Notes: generated from the letters alone by a model not told the origin. Positions 1 through 9,063 are shown, counted from the stretch's first letter. The stretch is 64,000 bases of DNA from VBWE01 sp943372645 (GCA_943372645.1 CALRZN010000006.1:124001-188000); one strand, 5' to 3'. Translations and numbers: made by a program.

Positions 1-627
1 AATGCGGATGAAAACCTCGTAGTGAAAGCGTATCACCTGCTTTCGGCACACTATCCCATGCCCGCGGTGCAAGTGCACCTGCACAAACGTATTCCCATGG
101 GTGCGGGTTTGGGCGGAGGATCATCCGATGCGGCGTTTTTCATCCGCGCCCTTGACCAGCTTTTTGAACTCGGCCTGGCCTGGGGCGAACTGCATCATTT
201 TGCGAAACAGCTGGGCAGCGATTGCTCGTTTTTTATCATGAACCGTCCTGTTTTTGCAGAAGGCAAAGGCGATGAACTGGAAAGTATCACGCTTGATTTA
301 TCTGCTTACAAAATTGCAATCGTTCATCCCGGCATCCACGTGAGCACACCCGAAGCCTACAAAAGCATCACGCCGGAGAAAAAAGCATTCACGCCCGAGA
401 GCATCGTGGAACTGCCCGTGAACGAATGGAAAACCAAATTGGTAAATGATTTTGAAGTGCCTGTTTTCAAAAAACATCCGGAGATAGCCGCGCTGAAACA
501 AACGATGTACGATCGTGGCGCAGTTTACGCGGCCATGAGTGGAAGTGGTTCGGCGGTGTTTGGATTATTTGAAACGGAGCCGGATTTGAACGGGCTGGAA
601 GGTTGTACGGTGTATTGTGGCGTATAA
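1..627 (+). CDS. ispE: 4-diphosphocytidyl-2-C-methyl-D-erythritol kinase, 5' end missing
   Basis: IspE phosphorylates CDP-methylerythritol in the cytoplasmic MEP route to isoprenoids. The reading frame is open from base 1 and begins NADENLVVKAY, which is family sequence, so the window edge cuts the gene and the ATG at 22-24 context is not needed as a start. The GHMP-kinase ATP loop MGAGLGGGSSDAA lies at window residues 33-45, and the C-terminal GHMP motif SGSGSAVFGLF is near the end. It stops at 625-627. About 60 to 70 N-terminal residues are missing compared with the usual length. The assignment is firm. Confidence 0.93.
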   Translation, partial: NADENLVVKAYHLLSAHYPMPAVQVHLHKRIPMGAGLGGGSSDAAFFIRALDQLFELGLAWGELHHFAKQLGSDCSFFIMNRPVFAEGKGDELESITLDLSAYKIAIVHPGIHVSTPEAYKSITPEKKAFTPESIVELPVNEWKTKLVNDFEVPVFKKHPEIAALKQTMYDRGAVYAAMSGSGSAVFGLFETEPDLNGLEGCTVYCGV

Positions 628-676
628 AGTGATCTGATTACTATGCTTCGATTTTCATAAAACAGTTTCGTATAAT

Positions 677-821
677 CAGTGGCAGTGGCAGGCAGCAGTG
701 GCAGTCTGTTTGCATTGAAAAACAACACTATTTCATTCCCGTAACTGTATTTTCAGGTACTGCAAAGCGCTGCATGGAAATAAGATCAATAACTGCCGCT
801 GCCAACTGCTGCTGCCACTGA
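677..821. repeat. Inverted pair of CAGTGGCAG-type repeats between ispE and the LptG-like gene
   Basis: The 255-base gap holds no gene. An arm at 677-705 starts CAGTGGCAGTGGCAGGCAGC, and the reverse complement of 792-820 starts CAGTGGCAGCAGCAG. Both arms are 29 bases long and mostly match, so the transcript could fold into a long stem. A related block lies at 35877-35902. This looks like a recurring intergenic repeat family, possibly acting as a terminator between the convergent ispE and LptG-like genes. Confidence 0.6.
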
Positions 822-882
822 TAAACAAGGTTACTTTATAACAGCAACGTTTTGGATTGAATCCTGTTTTATTAGGATCACC

Positions 883-1965
883 TTACTTCGGCGCCCGCTT
901 CAATAAATACAACGCAAGAATCATATAAATCGCATTCGGAATCCACAACGCGATGTAGGCGGGGATTACACTCGTTTCGGCAAACGATACAAATACTTTC
1001 ATCAGCAGGATATAAGAAAATGCGATGCCCACACCAATACCGAGGTGCAGCCCGATACCGCCACGTACTTTGCGGCTGGAGAGCGCCACGCCGATGAGCG
1101 TGAGGATGAACGTAGCAAACGGAAACACGATGCGGTAATGTTTTTCGGCTTCGTATTTCTGCACGTAACTCGATCCTTTCTGGCGCTCGGTTTCAATGTA
1201 GTCGTTGAGTTCGCCGTAGGTCATACTTTCTTTTACACTTTCGGCGCGTTCAAAATCTTTGGGACTCATGTTCAGCCGTATCGTAAGTGAGTCGCCGTTT
1301 TTCCAGGTTTCGGTATCGCCTTTAAACGTGCGCTCAAAATATTTTTTCACCACCCAGGCTTTTTTCTCTTCGCGCCACGAAGCTTCTTCGGCGGAGAGTT
1401 TGTAGGTCATCACCAGCCCGTCGAATTTTTCAATCGTGAATTTGTAGCCGGTACTGTCAAACTGGTTGTAATGCTGAATGTACACCATTTCGCCGGGTGC
1501 GGTTTGCCGGTGAATATCACGGTTGAGGCCGCTGTTGTAGGCACCGGTACCGATGTAACGCGCTTCAAACAGCAGGCGTACTTTATTCGCTTTCGGAATA
1601 ATCCAGTTGTTCAGCAGCAGCGACGTAAATGCAATGATTGCAGCGCCGAACAGATACGGGCGCAGGAAGCGGCGGAAACTTACACCGGCGTTGAGTATGG
1701 CCACAATTTCAGTGCGGTAGGCCATGCGCGAAGTGAAAAAGATCACCGAAATAAACGTAAACAGCGGGCTGAACAGGTTAACGAAATACGGCACAAAGTT
1801 GAGGTAGTACTCCACAAAAATCTGTCGCGCTGTAAGATCGTGCTGGATGAAGTCCTCGATTTTTTCCGAGATGTCGAATACGATTACAATAACAATGATG
1901 AGCAGTATGGAGAAAAAAAACGTGCCCATAAATTTGCCGAGAATGTACCAGTCGAGGCGGCGCAT
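883..1965 (-). CDS. LptF/LptG-family lipopolysaccharide export permease
   Basis: YjgP/YjgQ-type inner-membrane protein of the Lpt machine, which moves LPS from the inner membrane to the periplasmic bridge, powered by LptB. It shows the family layout: N-terminal signature LDWYILGKFMGTFFFSILL followed by FDISEKIEDF, three N-terminal membrane segments, a periplasmic beta domain in the middle, and three C-terminal membrane segments ending LYLLKRAPK. I chose the ATG at 1965 because the protein then begins MRRLDWYIL as the family does. The upstream ATG at 2025 adds 20 unlikely residues but would place the start 2 bases after the tgt stop. It is co-transcribed with tgt. LptF versus LptG cannot be decided here. 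Confidence 0.88.
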   Translation of the reverse strand: MRRLDWYILGKFMGTFFFSILLIIVIVIVFDISEKIEDFIQHDLTARQIFVEYYLNFVPYFVNLFSPLFTFISVIFFTSRMAYRTEIVAILNAGVSFRRFLRPYLFGAAIIAFTSLLLNNWIIPKANKVRLLFEARYIGTGAYNSGLNRDIHRQTAPGEMVYIQHYNQFDSTGYKFTIEKFDGLVMTYKLSAEEASWREEKKAWVVKKYFERTFKGDTETWKNGDSLTIRLNMSPKDFERAESVKESMTYGELNDYIETERQKGSSYVQKYEAEKHYRIVFPFATFILTLIGVALSSRKVRGGIGLHLGIGVGIAFSYILLMKVFVSFAETSVIPAYIALWIPNAIYMILALYLLKRAPK

Positions 1966-2027
1966 CACTTTCAGCGCCAGCGGCGTGATTGCTCGTTTCA
2001 GACTGAATCCCGGTGTGGCGGCCATAA

Positions 2028-3158
2028 CTAGAGGCGTTGCATGGTTTGTACCGTCATTTTTTCTTTCCAGGCGCGGAAGGTGCCGGCAGCAATGTGTGTG
2101 CGGGCTTCGCGAACCAGTTCAAGGTAAAACGACAGGTTGTGCAAGGTAGCAATTTGCATACCGAGAATTTCTTCGCTGTGCATCAGGTGGCGCAGGTACG
2201 CACGTGTGTACAGTTTATCGGCAAAGCAGGTGCCTTCGGGATCGAGCGGCGAAAAATCCGCTTTCCACTTTTCGTTTTTGATGTTGATGATGCCCTGTTT
2301 GGTAAACAGCAAACCGTGGCGGGCGTTGCGTGTGGGCATAACACAATCGAACATATCAATGCCGAGCGCAATGCCTTCGAGTATGTTGGCCGGTGTGCCT
2401 ACCCCCATGAGGTAACGCGGTTTGTCTGCGGGTAAAATGCCGCACACGAGCTCGGTGAATTTGTACATTTCTTCGGCCGGTTCGCCTACGCTGAGTCCGC
2501 CGATGGCATTGCCTTCGCGGTTCTGTGCGGCCACAAATTCTGCCGACTGCTGCCGCAGGTCGGAATAGGTGCTGCCCTGCACAATCGGAAACAGCGTTTG
2601 CGAATAACCATATTTCCCTTCCGTTTCATCAAACCGTTTGATGCAGCGCTGCAGCCAGCGGTGGGTGAGGTGCATGGATTTCTGCGCGTAATCGTATTCG
2701 CAGGGCCAGGGCGTACATTCGTCAAAAGCCATTACAATATCGGCACCGATGATGCGCTGGATGTCCATCACGCGTTCGGGCGTAAACGTATGTTTCGAAC
2801 CGTCGATGTGCGAAGCAAAGGTTACGCCTTCTTCATTCAGTTTGCGCCGGTGCGAAAGCGAATACACCTGGAACCCGCCGCTGTCGGTAAGCATGGGCCG
2901 GTCCCAGCCGATAAATTTATGCAGCCCGCCCGCACCTTCGAGGATATCGAGGCCGGGGCGGAGGTAGAGGTGATACGTATTGCCGAGAATAATCTGCGCG
3001 CGGATGTCTGCTGCCAGTTCGGTCTGATGTACAGCTTTTACAGAGCCTACGGTGCCTACCGGCATAAAAATGGGCGTTTCGATCACCCCGTGATCGGTTA
3101 CCATTTTTCCTGCCCGTGCCTTGCTCTGCGGATCGGTATGTTCTATCTGGAATTTCAA
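2028..3158 (-). CDS. tgt: tRNA-guanine(34) transglycosylase
   Basis: Tgt exchanges guanine 34 for preQ1 in tRNAs with GUN anticodons, the base-exchange step of queuosine synthesis. Family motifs are clear: TDSGGFQVYS with the general base Asp92, DECTPWPCEYDYA near 147, the substrate loop GGLSVGEP near 220, and DMFDCVMPTRNARHG with the probable nucleophile Asp271. The family zinc site is degraded: of the usual Cys, Cys, Cys, His ligands only Cys311 and His340 remain, and the other two positions are Gly309 and Asp314. The start is TTG at 3158, matching the MKFQIEHTD family start. A TATCTTTG box lies 5 bases upstream, so the mRNA may be almost leaderless. Confidence 0.95.
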   Translation of the reverse strand: MKFQIEHTDPQSKARAGKMVTDHGVIETPIFMPVGTVGSVKAVHQTELAADIRAQIILGNTYHLYLRPGLDILEGAGGLHKFIGWDRPMLTDSGGFQVYSLSHRRKLNEEGVTFASHIDGSKHTFTPERVMDIQRIIGADIVMAFDECTPWPCEYDYAQKSMHLTHRWLQRCIKRFDETEGKYGYSQTLFPIVQGSTYSDLRQQSAEFVAAQNREGNAIGGLSVGEPAEEMYKFTELVCGILPADKPRYLMGVGTPANILEGIALGIDMFDCVMPTRNARHGLLFTKQGIINIKNEKWKADFSPLDPEGTCFADKLYTRAYLRHLMHSEEILGMQIATLHNLSFYLELVREARTHIAAGTFRAWKEKMTVQTMQRL

Positions 3159-3163
3159 CAGCG

Positions 3164-3171
3164 CAAAGATA
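3164..3171 (-). promoter_or_regulatory. -7 box TATCTTTG of tgt
   Basis: A TAnnTTTG match reading leftward, ending 5 bases before the TTG start codon. No good TTTG -33 box is seen at the usual distance. Confidence 0.5.
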
Positions 3172-3228
3172 ACAGGAAGTGTTTAGCCTACGCATACAGG
3201 CCGACCACCGCATTCCTAAAAAATACAA

Positions 3229-3263
3229 ACGGGTTCGTACGCCCTGCTGGTGTACGAACCCGT
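3229..3263 (-). terminator. Intrinsic terminator of the small exported-protein pair
   Basis: Perfect 12-bp stem ACGGGTTCGTAC with GTACGAACCCGT and an 11-base loop. On the minus strand a T-rich stretch follows. It lies 20 bases after the stop of the gene ending at 3284. Confidence 0.8.
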
Positions 3264-3283
3264 CTGCTGAAAAAACGCGTTTG

Positions 3284-3835
3284 TTATTTGTCCCGTTTGT
3301 CCGGACCCACGCTTATTTTCACCAGCCCATCTTCGGCATCGTTAAACTGGAAATAAATGTAAAGTCCTTTGCTGGCCATGCGGTAGCTGTGCTCAATGTA
3401 GCTGTCGGTTTTTGTCCACTTTTTCAGCTTCGAAAGCATTTCTTTGGCAGTCAGGTTGCGGCTCACCACGAGGTTGTCAATTTTAATGGTTCCGGTGAAC
3501 TGACCTTTGGGCGTTACATTGTTTGCTTCGGGCACGTAGTAATAAAACTGTGCTTCCGAAACGGTTCCTGTAGCCACTTTGTCAGCCATTTTTTCAAACA
3601 GCACAATGGATTTCGCATCATACGTATGCGTTTTGTTGTAGCCTTCACGCGAACGTTCGGGTTCACCCAGGGCTGCTTTGTATCCGCTCAGGCCCCAGTT
3701 GGCTGTAACTACTTTTCCGTTAATGGCCATTTTGCCTTTCTTGATTTTTACAGTAACACCGTCGGAGGCGGCTGTAAACGAAGAAATGCCGAGCGTGATG
3801 GTTACCAGCGCGACTAATGCAAGAAACTTTTTCAT
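3284..3835 (-). CDS. Exported protein of unknown function, paralogue of the upstream gene
   Basis: 183 residues with a clear signal peptide (MKKFLALVALVTITLGISSF, then TAAS). I do not recognise the family. It shares its layout with the protein encoded just upstream: a short repeat-like opening (KKGKMAINGK; the partner has KDGKFMLEKLQ), NWGL or DWAL, a THTYDAKSIVLFEK or YFTYDEFGMTVIEA segment, Q.....YYVPEA or HFILPKPA, GQFTGTIKIDNL or KVFSGTFKAEGL, and a C-terminal LYIYFQF or MYMRFEF strand. The pattern suggests an all-beta periplasmic or surface fold. The 33-base gap to the partner implies one operon that ends at the terminator 3229-3263. Confidence 0.75.
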   Translation of the reverse strand: MKKFLALVALVTITLGISSFTAASDGVTVKIKKGKMAINGKVVTANWGLSGYKAALGEPERSREGYNKTHTYDAKSIVLFEKMADKVATGTVSEAQFYYYVPEANNVTPKGQFTGTIKIDNLVVSRNLTAKEMLSKLKKWTKTDSYIEHSYRMASKGLYIYFQFNDAEDGLVKISVGPDKRDK

Positions 3836-3868
3836 ACGTGTGTTTGGTTTGGTTTAGGAGAAAAAAAA

Positions 3869-4414
3869 TTATTCGCGTCCGGTGTAAACGCTGCGCAGGT
3901 TGTGCCCGCGGCCGGTAAATTCAAAACGCATGTACATGCCGTCTTTTTTATAGGCCAGGTCGGTAAATGAAGCCGCATCGCTGGTCATGGTCCACGACGA
4001 CATCTGGTTTTTAACTTTCGCCAAGTCGAGGTCTTTGCTCAGTTCAAGTCCTTCGGCTTTAAACGTTCCGGAGAATACTTTTTTCGGATTGATGTCGGCC
4101 GGTTTCGGCAAAATAAAATGCACCTGGATCTCCGCGATTTTGCCGGTCGGTTTGTTTTCCTTGTCCACGGCTTCAATCACGGTCATGCCGAATTCATCGT
4201 AGGTAAAATAGCGGCCTTTTTCAGCACCGGTGGTGCGTGTCGGATTTTTAAGAATTTCTGAAACCGGGGCGAGTGCCCAGTCGGCATTCACCTGCAGTTT
4301 TTCGAGCATAAATTTGCCGTCTTTGGCCGTAAAACCGATTTTTTCAGGTGCAATCAGTTTAAAAGAAAGTCCCGCAAACGCCACCGCGAGCAATACGATT
4401 CCGAATTTTTTCAT
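3869..4414 (-). CDS. Exported protein of unknown function, paralogue of the downstream gene
   Basis: 181 residues when started at the ATG at 4414, which gives a normal signal peptide (MKKFGIVLLAVAFAGLSF). A longer frame to 4462 would bury the signal behind 16 polar residues, so I reject it. The body resembles the next gene at several spaced motifs (DWAL, YFTYDEFGMTVIEA, FSGTFKAEGLELS, MYMRFEFTGRG). The two appear to be an old tandem duplication. A TACTTTTG box reading leftward lies at 4444-4451, about 30 bases before the start. Function is unknown. Confidence 0.75.
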   Translation of the reverse strand: MKKFGIVLLAVAFAGLSFKLIAPEKIGFTAKDGKFMLEKLQVNADWALAPVSEILKNPTRTTGAEKGRYFTYDEFGMTVIEAVDKENKPTGKIAEIQVHFILPKPADINPKKVFSGTFKAEGLELSKDLDLAKVKNQMSSWTMTSDAASFTDLAYKKDGMYMRFEFTGRGHNLRSVYTGRE

Positions 4415-4443
4415 GTTTTTATGCGAATAATTTTGATGGTGTT

Positions 4444-4451
4444 CAAAAGTA
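4444..4451 (-). promoter_or_regulatory. -7 box TACTTTTG for the small exported-protein operon
   Basis: TAnnTTTG match on the minus strand, 30 bases before the ATG at 4414. It lies in the 178-base divergent gap with the glycosyltransferase gene. No clear -33 box. Confidence 0.45.
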
Positions 4452-4579
4452 ACATTTTTCATCCGGAAAAAGCCTACGGCAATTGCCGTAATTTTCCAAT
4501 GTTCTGAACAACCTGTTTTTGTTCATTTCTTTGTTAAAATCCATTCCGGCAGCAGCCATTTATGCCGGCAACATCCCGC

Positions 4580-4587
4580 TATTTTTG
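4580..4587 (+). promoter_or_regulatory. -7 box TATTTTTG of the glycosyltransferase gene
   Basis: TAnnTTTG match ending 5 bases before the ATG at 4593. If transcription starts about 7 bases downstream of the box, the message is almost leaderless. Confidence 0.5.
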
Positions 4588-4592
4588 CCCGT

Positions 4593-5732
4593 ATGAACTG
4601 GGAATCCCTGCTGCACTTTTCAATACCCATGCTTTTGTTCTGGATTTTTGCCGGAACACTGGTAATGCTGTTGCTTTACTATTTTGTTTTTTTTATCCGT
4701 GTTGCAACCTGGAAACGTCCTGCCGTATTACCTGACGATCAGTTGCCTGCTGTCTCGGTCGTGATCTGCGCACGCAACGAAGACGATAACCTGGTAAAAT
4801 TTCTGCCCGTAGTCCTCAGCCAGCACTACCCGAAATACGAAGTGGTGGTGGTAAACGACTGTTCGTTCGACAATACCGGCGATGTGCTCAAGGAATTTGC
4901 GGCCAAACACGCTAACCTTAAAATAGTAACGATTAAAGAAGACGAGTATTATTCGCACGGCAAAAAGTTTGCGTTAACCGTTGGCATCAAAGGAACCCAG
5001 TACGGCCACCTGCTGCTTACCGATGCCGACTGTGTACCGGCCGGTGAAAACTGGCTGCGCAGCATGGCTTCGCACTTTGTAACGGGTAAGGAACTGGTGC
5101 TCGGGTATGGCGGTTACATCCGCACCAAGGGGTTTCTCAATAAACTCATCCGGTTTGATACGGCGCATATTGCACTGCAGTATTTTTCGTTTGCGCTTGC
5201 GCGTCTTCCGTACATGGGTGTGGGCCGCAACCTGGCTTATACCGCTGATCTGTATTACCGCAACAAGGGGTTCAAATCGCATTACCATATTCCTTCGGGC
5301 GATGACGATCTTTTTGTAAACCAGGCCGCCACTTCGCGTAATGTGCGTGTAGAAATCAGCCCGGAAAGTTTTACCCAGTCGCCCGCAAAAAAAACATTTA
5401 AAGAATGGCGCCGCCAGAAAAAGCGGCACCTCACTACCGGCAAACGGTACCGTTTCAGCCACAAACTGCTGCTGGCGCTGTATCCGTTAACGCAACTGGT
5501 GTTCTGGGGATTATTTACCACGCTACTGGTTTTATGGTATCAGCCCTGGCTGGTTTTGGGCATACTTGGTTTCAGATGGATGATCTACCTGTTAATCATG
5601 AATAAAGTGCTGGGTAAACTCGGGGAGCGGGATTTATTGGTATATTCGCCTCTGATTGAACTCATCCTGCTGTTTTTCTACCCGATAATTGGTGTAACAC
5701 GGTTGTTTCAGCGCAAGAGCAGATGGAAATGA
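4593..5732 (+). CDS. Membrane-bound family 2 glycosyltransferase
   Basis: 379 residues. An N-terminal membrane segment (FSIPMLLFWIFAGTLVMLLL) precedes a GT-A domain with SVVICARNEDDNL near 53, VVNDCSFDNT near 84, and the DAD metal/nucleotide motif LLTDADCVP near 140. A GDDDLFVNQ segment near 234 fits the acceptor-base region, and RRQKKRHLTTGKR near 275 stands where processive GT2 enzymes carry Q/RxxRW. Two or three C-terminal membrane segments follow. It probably transfers a sugar to a lipid or polysaccharide at the inner membrane; the substrate is unknown. Its last 10 bases overlap the sigma-factor gene, so the two are translationally coupled. Confidence 0.88.
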   Translation: MNWESLLHFSIPMLLFWIFAGTLVMLLLYYFVFFIRVATWKRPAVLPDDQLPAVSVVICARNEDDNLVKFLPVVLSQHYPKYEVVVVNDCSFDNTGDVLKEFAAKHANLKIVTIKEDEYYSHGKKFALTVGIKGTQYGHLLLTDADCVPAGENWLRSMASHFVTGKELVLGYGGYIRTKGFLNKLIRFDTAHIALQYFSFALARLPYMGVGRNLAYTADLYYRNKGFKSHYHIPSGDDDLFVNQAATSRNVRVEISPESFTQSPAKKTFKEWRRQKKRHLTTGKRYRFSHKLLLALYPLTQLVFWGLFTTLLVLWYQPWLVLGILGFRWMIYLLIMNKVLGKLGERDLLVYSPLIELILLFFYPIIGVTRLFQRKSRWK

Positions 5733-6337
5733 ATGCCGAAAACCAGCTTTCTGACAAGGCCCAGTACGATTTTGGTCTTGTGCAGCGGGCATTGATTAAT
5801 GCCGACCAGAAGGCGTATGCCGAACTCGTGGCCCGTTACCGCGAATCGGTTTATTACATGCTGCTGAAAATGGTGAACAACAAGGACGATGCAGAAGATC
5901 TGACCATCGAGGCCTTCGGCAAAGCATTCAAACGCCTCCACCAGTACACACCCAACTTTGCATTCAGCACCTGGCTGTTTAAAATAGCTACCAACAACTG
6001 CATTGATTTTCTCCGCAAAAAACGGAAAGACACGTTCTCCATTGACCGCACGTTTGAAGACGAGGAAGGCGGCGAAATGATGATGGACCTGCGTTCGGAG
6101 TTACCCGATCCGGAAGAAAAAGTGATGAAAAAGCAGAAGCTGGTAATGCTTCGCGATGTGGTTGATAAACTGAAACCGCGTTACCGCACCCTCATCGAAA
6201 TGCGTTACTTCCAGGAACTGTCCTACGAAGAAATTTCAAAAGAACTTGATCTGCCGCTGGGTACCGTTAAAGCACAGCTCTTCCGCGCCCGCGAATTTCT
6301 TTACCAGATTATGAAAAACATGCAGGGGAAAATCTGA
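5723..6337 (+). CDS. RNA polymerase sigma factor, ECF type
   Basis: 204 residues with sigma region 2 near 25-100 (YAELVARYRESVYYMLLK, DDAEDLTIEAFGKAF, FSTWLFKIATNNCIDFLRKK) and region 4 near 145-195 (LKPRYRTLIEMRYFQ, LSYEEISKELDLPLGTVKAQ, LFRAREFLY). A 40-residue acidic linker (FEDEEGGEMMMDL) joins them. No anti-sigma gene is adjacent. The start at 5723 (ATGGAAATGA) overlaps the glycosyltransferase stop; the second ATG at 5729 is an alternative. The tight coupling suggests shared regulation, perhaps of envelope genes, but the regulon cannot be read from the sequence. Confidence 0.92.
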   Translation: MEMNAENQLSDKAQYDFGLVQRALINADQKAYAELVARYRESVYYMLLKMVNNKDDAEDLTIEAFGKAFKRLHQYTPNFAFSTWLFKIATNNCIDFLRKKRKDTFSIDRTFEDEEGGEMMMDLRSELPDPEEKVMKKQKLVMLRDVVDKLKPRYRTLIEMRYFQELSYEEISKELDLPLGTVKAQLFRAREFLYQIMKNMQGKI

Positions 6338-6378
6338 TTTTTCATATCTTTCGCTTACCAAACAACAAACAACTACAC

Positions 6379-9063
6379 ATGAAAAAACTATTACTTCTTA
6401 TCAGCGGAGCTGTGCTTGCATGCACCGTTTCAATTGCACAACCTGTCGGGTGGAGCTTTGTCCAGCCGATTACCGTTACCAACAACACGGGCACTGCCAC
6501 CACCAACCTGCAGGTTCGGGTTACCGTTGATACGCAAACACCGATCGGGCTGACTAACATGCTTGCCAGCGGTAACGATATCCGTTTCGGAAAAAACTGT
6601 GCGGGAACGACCTTGTTTAACTACTGGATCGAAAGTGGCCTGAATACCACCACCACGCAGATCTGGGTAAAACTCGATTCACTGAATGCCAATGAATCAC
6701 GTACATTTTACATGTACTATGGTAATGCAGTGGCACCGGCTGCTTCGGCCGTAATCGGTACGTTTGTCGGGCCGCATTCGTCAACCGACAGCGTGGCCAG
6801 CGGCGGGGCCGGCGGGGCTACCAACAGCCAGCGCGGTTTCCGTTTTGCACCCAACCAGGACATCCTGCTGTATGCATTCGGTAAACGCGACCCGAACGGT
6901 ACCACACGTTATGTAACGTTATTCAATTACGCAACGCAGGCCATCCTGCTGCAGGGCCAGGTTTCAGGTCCGGCCGCACAGTACAATTACGCCCCGGTAG
7001 CAAACCCGCTCTGGTTAATCCAGGGAACACAGTACGTACTGGAACTGTACCAGGGTGCCAGCGATGGGTATTATTTCGGTACTTCCTCGCAGATCGGGCA
7101 GCACCTTACGTATCTGGATATGCGTTACTGCAACAGCTGTACGCAGAACACCTTCCCGACAAACGTGCTTAGCAATTACCATTACGGCTACCCCGATTTC
7201 TGGTATTTCACCAAAAATTCATTGAGCATCACGCCGACAGTTACACCCGGCAGCACGCTTACTGCAAGTATTGCATCAGTATCACCGGTTTGCACAGGCG
7301 GATCAGTTACCCTCAACGGCAGCGCTTCCGGCGGTGGCGGAAGCTATACGTACCTGTGGTCGCCGTCTTCGGGCCTCAGCAACATCAGCATTGCCAACCC
7401 GGTTGCCACACCCACTGCCACAACAACATACTCACTCACGGCTACTGATGCCTGCGGTGCAACCAATACCACCTCGGTACAGGTTGTGGTTAACCCGATT
7501 CCGGTTGTGGGCCTTACCGGCAACACGTCCTATTGCAGCGGCGACAGTACCACGCTTACCGGTTCAAACGGCGGCGGAACATTCCAGTGGTACATGAACG
7601 GCGTAATGATTCCGGGCGCAACTTCGAACACGTATACTGTAAGCCAGCCCGGTATTTACAACATGACCGAAACCATCGGCGGCTGCGGCGATTCGGCTGC
7701 CACCGGGTTGACAGTAACTGTAAATGCACTGCCGGTTGTGACTGCATCGGTATCGAATGATTCGGTTTGTACCGGTTCGTCAGTAACCTTTAACGGCGGC
7801 GGAGCAAACACGTATGTATGGAGCGGTGGTGTTACCGACGGTGTTCCTTTTGCACCAGGTTCTTCAGGAACATACACTGTAACCGGAACTGATTCCAACA
7901 CCGGCTGCAGTGCAACCGCAACCGTAAACGTGGATGTACTTGCATTACCGAACGTAACTGCAACAGCTTCGGCAAACCCGGTGTGTGCCGGTTCGCCCGT
8001 TACGCTGAACGGCGGCGGTGCAATGACTTATGCGTGGGACAACAGTGTAACCGACGGTGTGGCGTTTAATGCAACCACCACTACAACCTACATTGTAACA
8101 GGTACAGACATGTACGGCTGCCAGGATACTGCTTCGGTACAGGTGAATGTGAATGCACTTCCGAACGTGGTGGCTAACGCCAGCGCTTCGGCAGTTTGTG
8201 CAGGAAGCCCGGTAACACTTACCGGAAGCGGTGCAACTTCGTACACGTGGGACAACAGCGTAACAGATGGTGTTGCGTTTAACCCGGCAGCCACTACAAC
8301 CTATATGGTAACCGGTACCGATGCAAACGGATGCCAGAACACGGCTACAATTACAGTAACGATTAATCCGACCCCGGTTGTTAATTTCGGTGATGACATC
8401 AGCGCCTGCTCGGGTTCAGTTACCCTGAATGCACAGAACAGCGGCAGCACTTACCTCTGGAACAACAACACTACCGGTCAGACATTAACCGTAACCACCA
8501 GCGGAACATACTGGGTAGCGGTAACTGACGGCAACGGCTGCACCGGTTATGATACCGTAAACGTGGCGATTAACACACCGCCGGTGGCAACACTTACGGC
8601 TTCGGATAACAGTGTGTGTATTGATGATGCCAACGTAACATTAACATCAGCGCCTTCGGGTGGAATACTCAGCGGTTCCGGCGTAACCGGTAACCAGTTC
8701 GATCCGACCGTAGCCGGTATCGGTACACAACTCATCACATACATTTACATAGATGTGAACGGTTGCAGCGACACCACTACAACGGCCATCGTGGTAAGTG
8801 CCTGCGTAGGCATTACCGAACAGGTGAGCGGCATTGCAGCCGTTTACCCGAACCCGGCTTCGGACCTTGTGAATATTACGTGGACCAAAACAGCAACCAC
8901 ACGCATCAAGGCGTATGACATCAGCGGCAAACTGGTTTATGACCAGATGCACAACGGTGTAACCCGTGCACAGGTAAACGTGAACAACTGGGCTGCCGGA
9001 ACCTATACCTTCCGCATTGAACAGGGCAGCGGTTTCGAAACCATCCTGGTGGAAAAACGATAA
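6379..9063 (+). CDS. T9SS-secreted DUF2341/Ig-repeat surface protein
   Basis: 894 residues. Signal peptide (MKKLLLLISGAVLACTVSIAQ), then a DUF2341-like lectin-type domain to about 150 (WSFVQPITVTNNTGT, DIRFGKNC, WVKLDSLNANESRTFYMYYG). From about 290 to 800 there is a series of roughly 80-residue Ig/PKD-like repeats marked by SVCAGSPVTL, YTWDNSVTDGVAF, TYTVTGTD and C...ATV. Neighbouring repeats are also similar at DNA level. The last 80 residues are a T9SS type A sorting domain: VYPNPASDLVNITW, YDISGKLVYD, WAAGTYTFRIEQG, ILVEKR. It is likely a cell-surface or released adhesin-like or glycan-binding protein. A near-consensus TATCTTTC box lies at 6345-6352. Confidence 0.88.
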   Translation: MKKLLLLISGAVLACTVSIAQPVGWSFVQPITVTNNTGTATTNLQVRVTVDTQTPIGLTNMLASGNDIRFGKNCAGTTLFNYWIESGLNTTTTQIWVKLDSLNANESRTFYMYYGNAVAPAASAVIGTFVGPHSSTDSVASGGAGGATNSQRGFRFAPNQDILLYAFGKRDPNGTTRYVTLFNYATQAILLQGQVSGPAAQYNYAPVANPLWLIQGTQYVLELYQGASDGYYFGTSSQIGQHLTYLDMRYCNSCTQNTFPTNVLSNYHYGYPDFWYFTKNSLSITPTVTPGSTLTASIASVSPVCTGGSVTLNGSASGGGGSYTYLWSPSSGLSNISIANPVATPTATTTYSLTATDACGATNTTSVQVVVNPIPVVGLTGNTSYCSGDSTTLTGSNGGGTFQWYMNGVMIPGATSNTYTVSQPGIYNMTETIGGCGDSAATGLTVTVNALPVVTASVSNDSVCTGSSVTFNGGGANTYVWSGGVTDGVPFAPGSSGTYTVTGTDSNTGCSATATVNVDVLALPNVTATASANPVCAGSPVTLNGGGAMTYAWDNSVTDGVAFNATTTTTYIVTGTDMYGCQDTASVQVNVNALPNVVANASASAVCAGSPVTLTGSGATSYTWDNSVTDGVAFNPAATTTYMVTGTDANGCQNTATITVTINPTPVVNFGDDISACSGSVTLNAQNSGSTYLWNNNTTGQTLTVTTSGTYWVAVTDGNGCTGYDTVNVAINTPPVATLTASDNSVCIDDANVTLTSAPSGGILSGSGVTGNQFDPTVAGIGTQLITYIYIDVNGCSDTTTTAIVVSACVGITEQVSGIAAVYPNPASDLVNITWTKTATTRIKAYDISGKLVYDQMHNGVTRAQVNVNNWAAGTYTFRIEQGSGFETILVEKR

